Notes: generated from the sequence alone by a model not told the origin. DNA of 64,000 nt from Novosphingobium marinum (GCF_013408095.1 NZ_JACBZF010000003.1:248001-312000), one strand, 5' to 3'; shown: positions 8,257 to 17,931, counted from the stretch's first letter. A program made the numbers and translations.

Positions 8257-11200
8257 CGCAGGCCTATCTCTCAGACCATGTTTCGGTCGCCCCGCGCTAC
8301 CAAAGATCGATCAGGATCGATGCCGATTTTGGCCAGGCCGATCCCCTCTCCGGCTATGTACTTCAAGGATCGGCGCGCGATGCGTTGACCACCACGCTCC
8401 GCCTCGCGACAAACGGCCAGGGCGCGTTCACCTGGACGGGCCCTTACGGCGGCGGCAAGTCGAGCCTCGCGCTTGCGCTTGCCTCCTACTCGCTCGGGCG
8501 CGGGCCCGCCTACAGGGAAGCGAAGCAACTGCTTGGCGATGTGCCCGAAGTGGCCGACGTTTTCGGGCGTGCGCCCAAAGACTGGCTCTGCGTGCCGGTG
8601 AGCGGTCGGCGGGGCAACCCGGTGGCGGACCTGCGCGAAGCGGTCGCATCCGCAATCGCTGGCGAGCCGGGCCACGCTCGGACCAAGCGGTCCAGGATGG
8701 AAGCCGCTGACGGGCGCGATATCGTCGAGCGGCTGCAACGCGAGGTTGAAGCGCGTCCCAAGGGCGGGGTTCTCGTCGTTGTCGACGAACTGGGCAAATA
8801 TCTGGAAGGTGCTGCCGATCACGCCGTCGACATCCATTTCTTCCAGGATCTCGCAGAGGCGGCCAATCGCAGCGAGGGAAGACTTATCGTTGTGGGCGTG
8901 CTGCACCAGGCTTTCGAGCGCTATGCGGATCGCCTCGGGCAAAGCGTCCAGGACGAATGGCGCAAGGTTCAGGGCCGCTTTGCGGATGTCCCGATCATTA
9001 CGGCGGTCGACGAGGTCATCGAATTGGTCGGTCGTGCCGTCACGACAGAGCGTTCGCACCCTCAGTCGCATCAAATTGCCGCTATTGTTGCCAGCGAGAT
9101 TGCCGAACGGCGACCAGGTGTGCCCAAGGATCTTGCGGAAAGGCTCGACGATTGCTGGCCTCTCAACCCTGCGGCGGCAGCGCTGCTCGGGCCGATCACC
9201 CGGCGGCGCTTCAGCCAGAACGAACGCAGCCTGTTCGGTTTTCTTGCCTCGGCGGAACCCAGCGGCTTCACCGAATTCCTTCAGCGCACGACACTCGCCT
9301 CGGGAAGAACCTTCGGACCGGCAGAACTTTGGGATTATCTGCAGGTCAATCTGGAGCCTGCGATCATGGCTTCGCCCGACGGCCATCGATGGGCACAGGC
9401 CGCAGAGGCCATAGCGAGGGCGGGCCGCGACGGCACCCACCTGCGCTTGCAGATCGCGAAGACCGTGGCGGTCATCGATCTGTTCAGCAATGGATCGGGT
9501 CTGGCAGCCTCATCCCGGACGATTGCGGCAAGCCTCGGTCATTCCGATGCGGACGTCGAAGAGCAGCTTGCCGATCTCGTGAAGATTTCGGCGCTGGTCT
9601 ACCGTCGCCATCTCGGCGCCTATGCAATCTATGCCGGCAGCGATTTCGACATTGAGGGCGAAATCGAGGCCCGCATCGCCGAACGCGGGCGGCTCGAGAT
9701 AGCGTCTCTGAACGATCTCGCCTCGCTGCAGCCGATTCTGGCCAAGCGGCATTACGCCGAATATGGCACGCCGCGCTGGTTCGACGCACAAATCGGCGAA
9801 CTGGCGCCGCAAGGGCTTGGTCCGAAAGACGTTCGGGTTAGCGCCGGGGCTGCTGGCAAGTTCCTGCTGCTTCTGCCTGGGATCGACGTCGATCCCGGCC
9901 AAGCGGAGGCGAGTCTGATCGAAGTCTCGCGCACGGAGCATCGGCACGGTCTGCCCGTAATTGTTGGTCTTGCATCGAACAGTGCGGACATTCGCAAAAC
10001 AGCGATCGAGCTCGAAGCCGCGCGAGACGTGCGCAACGAAAGCCCCGAACTGGCCGGAGATGCAGCCGCCAGGCGCGAGATCGATGCCCGCATTGCCCAT
10101 TTGTCCGCGCAGCTGGAAGGTCTCCTGAGAGAGGGTTTCGAGCGCGCGCACTGGTTCGACACTGGTAAGCCGCTCGATTTGCAGTCGCTTTCCTATGGCC
10201 TGTCGCAAGCAGCAAGCGATATCGCCCGGCGGACTTTCCGGCAGGCTCCGATCGTGCATTCCGAACTCATCAATCGTCGGCGGCCTTCGAGCAATTCCAA
10301 TGCGGCGTTGCGAGCCCTGTTGCATGCTATTGTAGTGGGCCGCGGCGAGCAGCACTTCGGGATCAAGGGCTATCCGGCCGAGAAGGGCCTAGCGGTTACC
10401 GTTCTGGAACGCGCGGGTCTCTATGTCCGGCAAGGCGAGCGGTGGGACTTCGTTCCGCCCGGCGAAACCAGCACGTTCGCCCCTCTCTGGTCGCTAACCG
10501 ATGGCCTGCTCGAAGCCGGCGAGCAGGTTGGTGTTGCCGACATCTACCGGGCTTGGGGCGAGCCGCCTTACGGCGTGCAGCAAGGCGTGATGCCCCTATT
10601 GCTCGTGACCTATCTTTTCTCGCGCCGTCACAGCACTGCGATCTATGCGAAAGAGGCCTTCCAGCCGGCAATATCCGATCTGGTCATGGATCTTCTGCTG
10701 CAGGACCCCGACCATATTGCGCTGAGATCGGTTCCGACCGATGCCGCGAATGCGGTCGCGCTGAAGGAGTTTGCAGCCGTCGCGAGCGAATTCGTCGAAG
10801 AGGCGCCGTCGGAGGAGCCGCTCGAGATAGCACAGGCGCTCGTGCAGTTTGCGTACAGCCTTCCCAACTGGTCGCGCAAGGCGCAAGCCACGCTCTCCAA
10901 GCAAGCAATCGATGTGCGTCGCTTGTTGCTAGATGCGGACGATCCCTACCAGCTCCTCTTCGTCGACATCCCCGAAGCGCTCGAGGCTTCGGGCGAAGGC
11001 ACCGCACCTGCGCTGCGCACGGTCCTGAGCGAACTTGATCACGCTTACCCAGACATGATCGAGGATCTGAAAACCCGGATGCTGGAGGGCCTGAAACACC
11101 GCGATGCAGGAAATCTCTCCGAGTTGGTGGAACGAGCCAAGCGAATAGCGGGTCACGGGGGAGACGACCTCAAGCTTCGAGGCTTCATCACGAGGCTGGC

Positions 11201-11621
11201 CGAGTTCGATGGGTCGACGGAAAGCATGGCGGAAATTTGCGGTCTCGTGATGGGTAAGCCGGTGACGACGTGGCACGATCTCGAGCCGAGTCGGGCGGGG
11301 ATGCAGCTGTCGGAATACGCCTACCGGTTCCGCCGCGTGGAACTGTTCGGCGACAGCGACCAGCAACCGACCCAGACCGCGGTGATGGTGATGGCGGGTG
11401 TCGGGTCGACCGAACGAAGCGTCGTCCGCAGAGCACAGATTGCAACCGAGGCGCAGAAGCGCCTCGGGCCACTCCTCGACGAGATCGGCAAGACGCTCGA
11501 CGCCGCACAGCTCGAGCCCGATATGGTGCTCGCCGTGATCGCGGAGCTCGCACAGCGTTATATCGAGGATGACGGCGAGCGCGATGTCACTGTGCCCATC
11601 AGCGCGGAGAAGGAAGCGTGA
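8253..11621 (+). CDS. sspC: SspC-like large P-loop ATPase
   Basis: 1122-residue ATP-binding protein, the largest gene in the window. Walker A is at residues 63-71 (GPYGGGKSS) and a Walker B (VVVDEL) at about 175-180, inside an N-terminal ATPase domain; the remaining 700 residues are helical with no motif I can name. In known Ssp operons the gene between the DUF4007 and PP-loop genes is the ATPase SspC. Overlaps sspB (ATGA) and sspD (GTGA), so sspBCD form one translationally coupled unit. BREX BrxC and Dpt proteins are also large P-loop ATPases, but the neighbours exclude those systems. Confidence 0.85.
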   Translation: MTQAYLSDHVSVAPRYQRSIRIDADFGQADPLSGYVLQGSARDALTTTLRLATNGQGAFTWTGPYGGGKSSLALALASYSLGRGPAYREAKQLLGDVPEVADVFGRAPKDWLCVPVSGRRGNPVADLREAVASAIAGEPGHARTKRSRMEAADGRDIVERLQREVEARPKGGVLVVVDELGKYLEGAADHAVDIHFFQDLAEAANRSEGRLIVVGVLHQAFERYADRLGQSVQDEWRKVQGRFADVPIITAVDEVIELVGRAVTTERSHPQSHQIAAIVASEIAERRPGVPKDLAERLDDCWPLNPAAAALLGPITRRRFSQNERSLFGFLASAEPSGFTEFLQRTTLASGRTFGPAELWDYLQVNLEPAIMASPDGHRWAQAAEAIARAGRDGTHLRLQIAKTVAVIDLFSNGSGLAASSRTIAASLGHSDADVEEQLADLVKISALVYRRHLGAYAIYAGSDFDIEGEIEARIAERGRLEIASLNDLASLQPILAKRHYAEYGTPRWFDAQIGELAPQGLGPKDVRVSAGAAGKFLLLLPGIDVDPGQAEASLIEVSRTEHRHGLPVIVGLASNSADIRKTAIELEAARDVRNESPELAGDAAARREIDARIAHLSAQLEGLLREGFERAHWFDTGKPLDLQSLSYGLSQAASDIARRTFRQAPIVHSELINRRRPSSNSNAALRALLHAIVVGRGEQHFGIKGYPAEKGLAVTVLERAGLYVRQGERWDFVPPGETSTFAPLWSLTDGLLEAGEQVGVADIYRAWGEPPYGVQQGVMPLLLVTYLFSRRHSTAIYAKEAFQPAISDLVMDLLLQDPDHIALRSVPTDAANAVALKEFAAVASEFVEEAPSEEPLEIAQALVQFAYSLPNWSRKAQATLSKQAIDVRRLLLDADDPYQLLFVDIPEALEASGEGTAPALRTVLSELDHAYPDMIEDLKTRMLEGLKHRDAGNLSELVERAKRIAGHGGDDLKLRGFITRLAEFDGSTESMAEICGLVMGKPVTTWHDLEPSRAGMQLSEYAYRFRRVELFGDSDQQPTQTAVMVMAGVGSTERSVVRRAQIATEAQKRLGPLLDEIGKTLDAAQLEPDMVLAVIAELAQRYIEDDGERDVTVPISAEKEA

Positions 11622-12457
11622 CCGGCGAGGCGATGCATGTTCTGGGTCTGTCCGGTGGACGAGACAGCGCTGCCCTCGCGGTCTGGATGCGCGATCACCG
11701 CCCGGACATCGATGTGCGGTATTTCTTCACCGACACCGGCAAGGAGCTACCCGAGGTCTACGATTATCTCGGCCGCCTTGAGGGCTTCCTTGGCAAGCCC
11801 ATTGAAATGCTCAACCCTGGTCGGGACTTCGATTTCTGGCTAGCCGAATACGGCCATTTTCTGCCTTCCCCGCGGACACGCTGGTGCACCCGGCAGTTGA
11901 AAATTCAGCCATTCCAGAAGTGGCTCAAACCGCATCTCGACGCAGGCGTGGAGGTGCATTCCTATGTCGCGATCCGCGCCGACGAACCGAGCCGTTCGGG
12001 GATGATCGCAACCCACCCCAACATGCACGTCCATTTCCCATTGAGGGAGGCCGGTCTTGACAAGGCATCGGTCATCGGCCTGCTGGAAAACTCCGGACTC
12101 GGCCTGCCGGACTATTACCGCTGGCGCTCTCGCAGCGGTTGCACATTCTGCTTTTACCAGCAGAAAATCGAATGGGTGCGGCTGATGCGCGAGCACCCGG
12201 ACGCCTTCGAGGAAGCCAAGCGCTACGAAAAATCAGCCATCGAGCACGGTTCGCCGTTCACCTGGACCCAGAACGAAAGTCTCGAAGAACTGGCGCGGCC
12301 GGAGCGGGTTTCCGAGATCGAGCGTAATCATGAAGAGCGCAAGGCACAGGCGCTCGCTCGCAGAATGCCAAATCCGCTGCGAGCACGGATCACCGATGAG
12401 ACGGTGGAACAGATGCTGGCCGACGAGGAGAGCGGCTGCCTCGTCTGCCACAAATAG
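11618..12457 (+). CDS. sspD: SspD-type ATP pyrophosphatase (PAPS-reductase/DndC family)
   Basis: Adenylating enzyme of phosphorothioation: PAPS-reductase-like PP-loop protein (279 aa) that would activate DNA for sulfur transfer from SspA. The PP-loop SGGRDS is at residues 12-17. Five cysteines fit an Fe-S or sulfur-relay role: Cys90 (TRWCTRQ), Cys175 and Cys178 (SGCTFCFYQ), Cys274 and Cys277 (CLVCHK at the very end). DndC is the homologue in Dnd systems. The GTG at 11618 overlaps the sspC stop; an ATG five codons later is a possible alternative. Confidence 0.9.
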   Translation: MTGEAMHVLGLSGGRDSAALAVWMRDHRPDIDVRYFFTDTGKELPEVYDYLGRLEGFLGKPIEMLNPGRDFDFWLAEYGHFLPSPRTRWCTRQLKIQPFQKWLKPHLDAGVEVHSYVAIRADEPSRSGMIATHPNMHVHFPLREAGLDKASVIGLLENSGLGLPDYYRWRSRSGCTFCFYQQKIEWVRLMREHPDAFEEAKRYEKSAIEHGSPFTWTQNESLEELARPERVSEIERNHEERKAQALARRMPNPLRARITDETVEQMLADEESGCLVCHK

Positions 12458-12510
12458 CCAGCCGCCAGCTTTCTGCTCAACGAAGGCGCGAACCCGCACC
12501 CAGTATATGC

Positions 12511-12532
12511 CTCGGAGTGTCCCGGGTCCGAG
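12511..12532 (+). terminator. Weak hairpin after sspD (candidate terminator or attenuator)
   Basis: CTCGGA and TCCGAG are perfect six-base arms around a ten-base loop, followed by AATTCTTCTATC rather than a clean T-run. It lies in the 186-bp gap between sspD and sspE and might partly separate expression of the effector gene from sspABCD. Weak by sequence alone. Confidence 0.28.
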
Positions 12533-12643
12533 AATTCTTCTATCACAATTCTGTTGCCTCTTGCCCGAGCATGCTTTTCTTACCAGCCGAAATATCGCTA
12601 GGTAATCAAAGCACATGGATACAACCGCTGGGGGTAGGGTCTC

Positions 12644-14971
12644 TTGACCATCGATGTAGAAAAGGCCTTTCGGGCAAATCCAAGAAGCGTCTTACAATTC
12701 CTGCAGGTCCCGGGGCAGGGTTGCTACATTCCCGCATATCAACGGGAATACCGGTGGGATAAAGAAAACGTCAATCGACTGTTCGAGGATGCGCTTCACG
12801 GCCTGAGCCTGCTCCCTGAGCGCGAGGAAACGATCAGCTTCCTCGGTACGATCATCGCGATCCACGACACCCAGTATGTGACCGTGAAGCCGCATTTCCG
12901 GAACGAGATGCCACGGCCGGTGATGACGATCATCGATGGCCAGCAGCGCATCTCGACGTTCATTCTGCTTTTTGTTGCAATTCACAATCTTCTGGCGACC
13001 TGCCTGCCCTCGGTCGAGAAAGATGACGAAGAAGGCAGCGCCTGGCTGCTTGAAGAAATTCAGAAGATGATGGCGGAACTTCGCGATTGTTTCATTCTCG
13101 ACAAACGCAGCGGAAAGGCGCTCAACAGGTACTATCCACGTCTCATCAGATCCTTCGACGATGTGTGGTCTTCAAAACCGGAAGCCCGGTATTCGAGCGC
13201 GATCGCCCGCCTGATTTGGGACTACCTCAAGCATATCGAGAACGAGGAGACCGAGGCCAAGCAGTTTCGTCCGAGCGAGCCCGATGGCGAAAAAGCTTCG
13301 ACGCACAAGAATGTGGCCGCCGTCTTCCGGCATATGAACAAACGCCTTCGCGACCTCGTGCAACCGCAGGAGGAGATGCCCAGCCTGATCGAGCACGCGC
13401 TCAAAGCGGGCTTCGGCGAAGCACTCTTTGGTTTCGAAGTCCCATCCGAAGTCGCCGAAAGGCTCCGCAAGGATGACGAGACGACCACGGGCAAGCGTTT
13501 CCGGCTTGCCTTTGCCGCGATCATTTTTGCTCACTATTTGCAAAGGCGAATGGCCTTCACAGTTGTCGAAAGCGAAGGCGAAGATGACGCTTTCGATATG
13601 TTCGAGGCTCTCAATACGACCGGCGAACCGCTCACCGCCTTCGAAACCTTTCGGCCCCGGGTGATCGACGCGGAAGGGCTAGAGGATTATCAATCCACCC
13701 CTTCGCACGCGGACATGCTGCGGACCGAGAAATACGTCGATCGCTACGCCAAGGACGCGAGCAAGCTGCAGCGCACGACCTCCGAACTTCTTGTCGCTTT
13801 CGCGCTCGCAGAAACGGGCCAGAAGCTGGGTAAGAAGCTCAACGAGCAACGGCGTTACTTGCGCGCACAATACGGCGATCCGGACGACAAGACCCGGACG
13901 GAATTTCGGCGGGGCTTCGTAAAGCGTTTGGGCGATGTGTCCGATCTCATGTCGACTTCGTGGGATCCTGCAGAAACCCTTAATCCCAGCTTCGGCGGCC
14001 TCTCGAACATCGACGAGCCGGCGAAGGTCGCGTTCGAGTTTCTGCGTGGACTTAAGCATACGGTCACGATTCCACCGCTCAGCAGATTTTTCGGGGCCGC
14101 ATTATCCGCCGATCCGGAAGAGCGCCTTCAGAAATCGGTGGCCTTTGCCGATGCAATCAAGGCGAGCGCTGCCTTCACTGCGATCTGGCGCGGAGCATTC
14201 GGCACGACGTCGGGCATCGATGCGGTGTATCGCGATGTCATGCTTTCCGGCGACGGGCAGGCTGCCCTTGCGGCACGGCCCTTCTCAGGAAACCCATCCA
14301 CCAAACGCAAGAGCGCGCTCGACATCGCACTTTACAAACGCGTCCTGTGCGATGCGCTGGAAAAGGCCGGCATTTCGGAGAAAGGGAGCTGGTCCGGTAA
14401 AGTCGAAACGAGCCTGTTAGCCAAGCACGCGACCGAGGTTGCGAAATTCCTTCTGATAGCTTCGGCGCACGACGTAGAACCCGACCTCAAGAATCCGGGT
14501 TTGGTCGTGTCAGGCAGGAAAGGTGTTCATCCAACCCTGACGCTGGACGCGTGGAACCTGCTTTCGCCCATGCAGGTCGAGCACATTGCTCCACAGCAAG
14601 GGGCTAGCACTGACTGGCCCGCTGACCTCTACGACGAGCGAGAGCTGTTCCAGACTCTGGGCAACCTCACGCTGCTGCATCGCGACCACAACATCGTGGT
14701 GTCAAATCATCCCCAACCGAAAAAGATGGCAAGCTACCGCGCCTTGGCATCGCGAACGCCCGAAGCGTTCGAGGCCGCGCGCGAAGAAGCCAGAAAGTTG
14801 GGGTATGACTTGCCCGAAAGATCGGAAGCGATCCTCGCCGAAGCAACCCACGCGAGATTGTTGATCCCGCTCGTCGAATGTCCGTCCGACTGGGACGGGG
14901 AATTTGTGCGTCAACGCTCGCGAAGGTTGGCGGAAATTGCATGGGATCGCTTACGGCCGTGGCTAGATTAA
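12644..14971 (+). CDS. sspE: SspE-like phosphorothioation-sensing effector (DUF262-DUF1524)
   Basis: Restriction effector of Ssp systems (775 aa). The N-terminal DUF262 domain shows the VPGQGCYIPAYQREYRW entry (about residues 22-38) and the nucleotide-hydrolysis motif DGQQR at residues 98-102. The C-terminal DUF1524 HNH-like nuclease shows VEHIAPQ near residues 644-650 and GNLTLLHRDHN near 672-682. In characterised SspE, phosphorothioate sensing stimulates NTP hydrolysis and DNA nicking of unmodified phage DNA. The start is a TTG with AGGG five bases upstream; no ATG or GTG is better placed. GmrSD enzymes share both domains, but the sspABCD context supports SspE. Confidence 0.88.
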   Translation: MTIDVEKAFRANPRSVLQFLQVPGQGCYIPAYQREYRWDKENVNRLFEDALHGLSLLPEREETISFLGTIIAIHDTQYVTVKPHFRNEMPRPVMTIIDGQQRISTFILLFVAIHNLLATCLPSVEKDDEEGSAWLLEEIQKMMAELRDCFILDKRSGKALNRYYPRLIRSFDDVWSSKPEARYSSAIARLIWDYLKHIENEETEAKQFRPSEPDGEKASTHKNVAAVFRHMNKRLRDLVQPQEEMPSLIEHALKAGFGEALFGFEVPSEVAERLRKDDETTTGKRFRLAFAAIIFAHYLQRRMAFTVVESEGEDDAFDMFEALNTTGEPLTAFETFRPRVIDAEGLEDYQSTPSHADMLRTEKYVDRYAKDASKLQRTTSELLVAFALAETGQKLGKKLNEQRRYLRAQYGDPDDKTRTEFRRGFVKRLGDVSDLMSTSWDPAETLNPSFGGLSNIDEPAKVAFEFLRGLKHTVTIPPLSRFFGAALSADPEERLQKSVAFADAIKASAAFTAIWRGAFGTTSGIDAVYRDVMLSGDGQAALAARPFSGNPSTKRKSALDIALYKRVLCDALEKAGISEKGSWSGKVETSLLAKHATEVAKFLLIASAHDVEPDLKNPGLVVSGRKGVHPTLTLDAWNLLSPMQVEHIAPQQGASTDWPADLYDERELFQTLGNLTLLHRDHNIVVSNHPQPKKMASYRALASRTPEAFEAAREEARKLGYDLPERSEAILAEATHARLLIPLVECPSDWDGEFVRQRSRRLAEIAWDRLRPWLD

Positions 14972-15310
14972 GAGACTCAAACAGCGAACTGTTTGGTCAG
15001 TGCGCTACAGCCGCGCTATGAGATAGGTGCGGTGGTCTCTTTTGACCCTCTACAAAAACAAATGATGAAAGACACGAACTGGGCCGATAGCGGTCCGTCC
15101 GGTTTTAGGCACCGGGCTGGGGAAACTGCCTTTCCGCTGACTCCCCCAATTCAGACCAGCCGCCATGGTTGCGAAGGCAAAACTTCCACTTGGAGCGCCT
15201 CTAGATGACGCGGTTTTTGCGAGATCATTTTCCGACCGCAGCGTGTTAACGAACCCCGCATGTTGCTTCCCGTGCATGGCACTGAGTACGGATAGGCGAA
15301 CCTGTTGCGG
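14972..15310. other. Convergent intergenic stretch after sspE
   Basis: 339 bases between the sspE stop and the stop of the lipoprotein gene on the other strand. Short ORFs here have no recognisable content, and I see no strong hairpin with a T-run. Probably a boundary between two independently acquired cargo blocks. Confidence 0.4.
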
Positions 15311-16276
15311 CTACCGGGAGCTTCCAGGCGGCGAAGGGGCCGGGGGCGGAATGTGACCTTCCGGCATTGGCGGGGGCGGCGGGGGCTCGAGAACGCTCTC
15401 CTCTGATCGTAAATCGAGCCGACGGCCCTCTTCGCCCGATCCATCTACCAGCACGATGCTGTCTGCTCCGGTGCGGATCACTGCAGGGTTGGCGGACAGC
15501 ATCATCATTACCGCTCCCGGTCCATTGCTTGTCGTGCGACCGACGGCGGGGCACGCGCTTACATCGATATCATCTGTCGCTGCCAGCCGTGCGTCTGCAG
15601 TCCATCGTATAGGAATCTGCAGATTGGGACACCGCGACCACAAAAGGCGCTCCCGCCCGATCGTTAGAACACCTGGGTCATCTCCAATCCCAAACCCGGC
15701 CGACCCCCAACCGTCGTAGGTTGTCGACATTTGCGGCACCCACCGCCCTTCAATCTCGCGGAAATCGGGCTTATGCGCCTGGCGCCAGAAATCTGGCTCA
15801 ATGAGCACCAACTCACCTGTCTCGCTTCTTAGGGAAACGCGCCCCGGTCCGATGCTGCGAACTTCGGGGTTACTGCCGAAGAAAGCGAAGAAGCGCTTGT
15901 CGCGCGCTTCTCGAGCAGGTCCGCAACCTTGCAGCGTCTGCAGGCGTGTTCCGTCGCCGCTATCACGCAGGATGCCATCCGGACCGAGGGAAGCTGAATT
16001 ACCAGACTGATTGCAGCCGACGTTGTAGGTTATCCTGTCATCGTCGATCTGGAGATATGCGCTGCGCCATGACGTGCCGTTTCGCCATGAGGGTGTGAAA
16101 TTCTCGAACCGCTCAATGAGCCAGAACCCTTCAATCTCACGCAGAGATGTCAGCAGCCGCCCGTGCTCCGCGCCCGAGTTCTCAGCATTGCTCTCTTCGT
16201 GATCTGTAGTGCCGCAGGCCGCTAAAGAAGCGCAGCATGCGCAAGCGAGTAGAGAATTACGAATAGAGTGGGTCAT
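15311..16276 (-). CDS. Lipoprotein with META/HslJ-like repeats
   Basis: Secreted lipoprotein of 321 aa from the ATG at 16276: MTHSIRNSLLACACCASLAAC contains a lipobox (LAAC) about 22 residues in. The frame is open 34 codons further upstream, but those residues would precede the signal peptide. The segment with NVGCNQSGN and LQGCGPAREARDKRFFAFF has the layout of META (HslJ-like) domains, in which a GCN motif is followed by a Cys-containing helix; a second, weaker copy may follow. The C-terminus is proline-rich (EPPPPPPMPEG). Exact function unknown. It lies alone between sspE and an insertion sequence. Confidence 0.55.
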   Translation of the reverse strand: MTHSIRNSLLACACCASLAACGTTDHEESNAENSGAEHGRLLTSLREIEGFWLIERFENFTPSWRNGTSWRSAYLQIDDDRITYNVGCNQSGNSASLGPDGILRDSGDGTRLQTLQGCGPAREARDKRFFAFFGSNPEVRSIGPGRVSLRSETGELVLIEPDFWRQAHKPDFREIEGRWVPQMSTTYDGWGSAGFGIGDDPGVLTIGRERLLWSRCPNLQIPIRWTADARLAATDDIDVSACPAVGRTTSNGPGAVMMMLSANPAVIRTGADSIVLVDGSGEEGRRLDLRSEESVLEPPPPPPMPEGHIPPPAPSPPGSSR

Positions 16277-16542
16277 TCCAACACCAACGGTTAATGGGTC
16301 GTCTGGCTCCGACATGTGGAAAATGCCGTCCCCATCCCTGTCCTCCATCGCGCTCTGCTCGTCTGGACAGAAAGCCACCTGCCATGAACAACCCCATTAT
16401 CTGAGATTGACCGGGCGGGCCTTCGAGCCTGAAATTTGCCGCGAGCACTGATGCGGTGTGTCAGCAACTTCGGGGCCACTAGCGGTCCGGCTACTTTTGA
16501 CCAAATTTTTCTAAAAGTGGAACTTCCGCTTCCGACCCCTGT

Positions 16543-17887
16543 GTGGACGGCTCTCCGTTGGCAAGGGTTAGTTTGAACTTAGCGTAGCGTGTTGAGGCGC
16601 CCATGTGTCCGGCCTTTGTGTGCGGTTCACATGGACCGCTGGCCTTGATGCCTTTCGCGCGGTTCAGGTCCCTGTCCAATTGCACGCACTTCAAAGTGCT
16701 CGGGTCGTTCGGGTTGTCCTGCTCCGGCGGTTTCAACCGGCTTGTTGCATCAGTTCATTCATGCCCCTTCCAACTCTGTTAGCGCCGCAAGGCGCGTGTC
16801 TTCAGGCGGCCTGCATCTCGCGGTAGCTCTCGCCTCTTGTCATCATCGCCCAGATGATCCGGGCGTTCTTGTTCGCCAGCGCCACCGCGGCCACCTTGGG
16901 CTTCTTGCGTTCGAGCAACTGGGCCAGCCAGGGGCGCTTCGCGCTGCTGCGCTGCGCATGGCGCACGACCGCCATCGCGCCCATCACCAGCAGCTCACGC
17001 AGATAGCCGTTGCCCGCCTTGGTGATCGAGCCGAGCCGCTCCTTGCCGCCGCTCGAGTTCTGGCGCGGGGTCAGCCCGATCCACGCCGACAGGCTCCTGC
17101 CATTGGAGAACATCGCCGGGTCCGCGACCGAGGCGACGATCGCGCTGGCGAGCAGCGGTCCGATCCCAGGGATCTTCATCAAGCGGCGACCCGCCTCGCT
17201 CCTGCGGGCATCGGCCATGATCCGCCGGTCGTTGTCGAGGATCTGCTCCTTCACCATCTCCAGCTGGCTGGCGAGCACAGCCAAGCTCTCGCGTGCCTGT
17301 GTAGGCAGGCGGTCATCGTTGGGATCGGCCACTACAGCGAGCAGGCGATCGAGGCCCAGCCTTCCGACACGCGCGGTGATCCCGAACTCGGCAAGGTGCG
17401 CGCGCAGGGCATTGGTCAGCTGGGTGCGCTGGCGGGTCAAGATCTTCCTCACCCGGTGCAGCATCATCACTGCCTGCTGCTCGGGCGACTTCACGCCAAC
17501 GAAGCGCATGGTGGGCCGGGTTACCGCCTCGCAGATCGCCTCGGCATCGGCGGCATCGTTCTTGCCGCGCTTGAGATAGGGCTTCACGTACTGGGCCGGC
17601 ATGAGCTTCACCTCGTGGCCCAGCGCCATCAGCTGTCTGGCCCAGTGATGCGAGGAGGAACACGCCTCCATCCCCACCAGACACGGCGGCAGCTTTGCAA
17701 ACAGCTTCACGAACTGACCCCGCGAGACGCGCCTGCGCAGTACCACCGCGCCGCTCTCGTCTACCCCGTGCATCTGGAAAACCGACTTCGCCAGGTCCAC
17801 GCCTACTACCGCAACTGTCTCCATCTTCGCTCTCCTTTTCCGACTCACTCGAGGGAATTATCCCCCAAGGGATGGAGAGCCGTCCAC
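16543..17887 (-). mobile_element. IS110-family element, IS1111-type, with 14-bp inverted repeats
   Basis: 1345-bp unit bounded by GTGGACGGCTCTCC at 16543-16556 and its exact reverse complement at 17874-17887, enclosing one DEDD transposase gene. About 245 non-coding bases lie 3' of the transposase and only about 50 on its 5' side. Subterminal inverted repeats and a long 3' non-coding end are features of the IS1111 group; true ends may lie a few bases outside the repeats. IS110-family insertions need not leave target duplications and none is obvious. Confidence 0.7.
16802..17824 (-). CDS. IS110-family transposase
   Basis: DEDD recombinase of 340 aa. The N-terminal RuvC-like domain shows GVDLAKSVF (first Asp), VGMEACSSSHHWA (Glu) and KNDAADAEAI (Asp pair); the C-terminal Transposase_20 part shows PGIGPLLASAIVA and ends near ARIIWAMMTRGESYR. 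The ATG at 17824 has AAGGAGA six bases upstream, so it is preferred over the in-frame codon at 17848. Appears intact. Located between the lipoprotein gene and a small membrane-protein ORF. Confidence 0.9.
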   Translation of the reverse strand: METVAVVGVDLAKSVFQMHGVDESGAVVLRRRVSRGQFVKLFAKLPPCLVGMEACSSSHHWARQLMALGHEVKLMPAQYVKPYLKRGKNDAADAEAICEAVTRPTMRFVGVKSPEQQAVMMLHRVRKILTRQRTQLTNALRAHLAEFGITARVGRLGLDRLLAVVADPNDDRLPTQARESLAVLASQLEMVKEQILDNDRRIMADARRSEAGRRLMKIPGIGPLLASAIVASVADPAMFSNGRSLSAWIGLTPRQNSSGGKERLGSITKAGNGYLRELLVMGAMAVVRHAQRSSAKRPWLAQLLERKKPKVAAVALANKNARIIWAMMTRGESYREMQAA

Positions 17888-17931
17888 GGCAACAATTGCG
17901 GACGTTCGCTTGCCGTGAGAGGCTTGCCGGG

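Noticed and set aside
6072-14971. Dnd, BREX or plain GmrSD system instead of Ssp
   Set aside because: No DndB, DndD or DndE, no BREX methyltransferase or PglZ; DUF4007 plus DndC-like plus DUF262/DUF1524 protein is the Ssp combination.
16491-16736. 81-codon minus-strand ORF at the left of the IS110-type element
   Set aside because: It runs across the left inverted repeat, so half is IS end and half is flank; no recognisable content.
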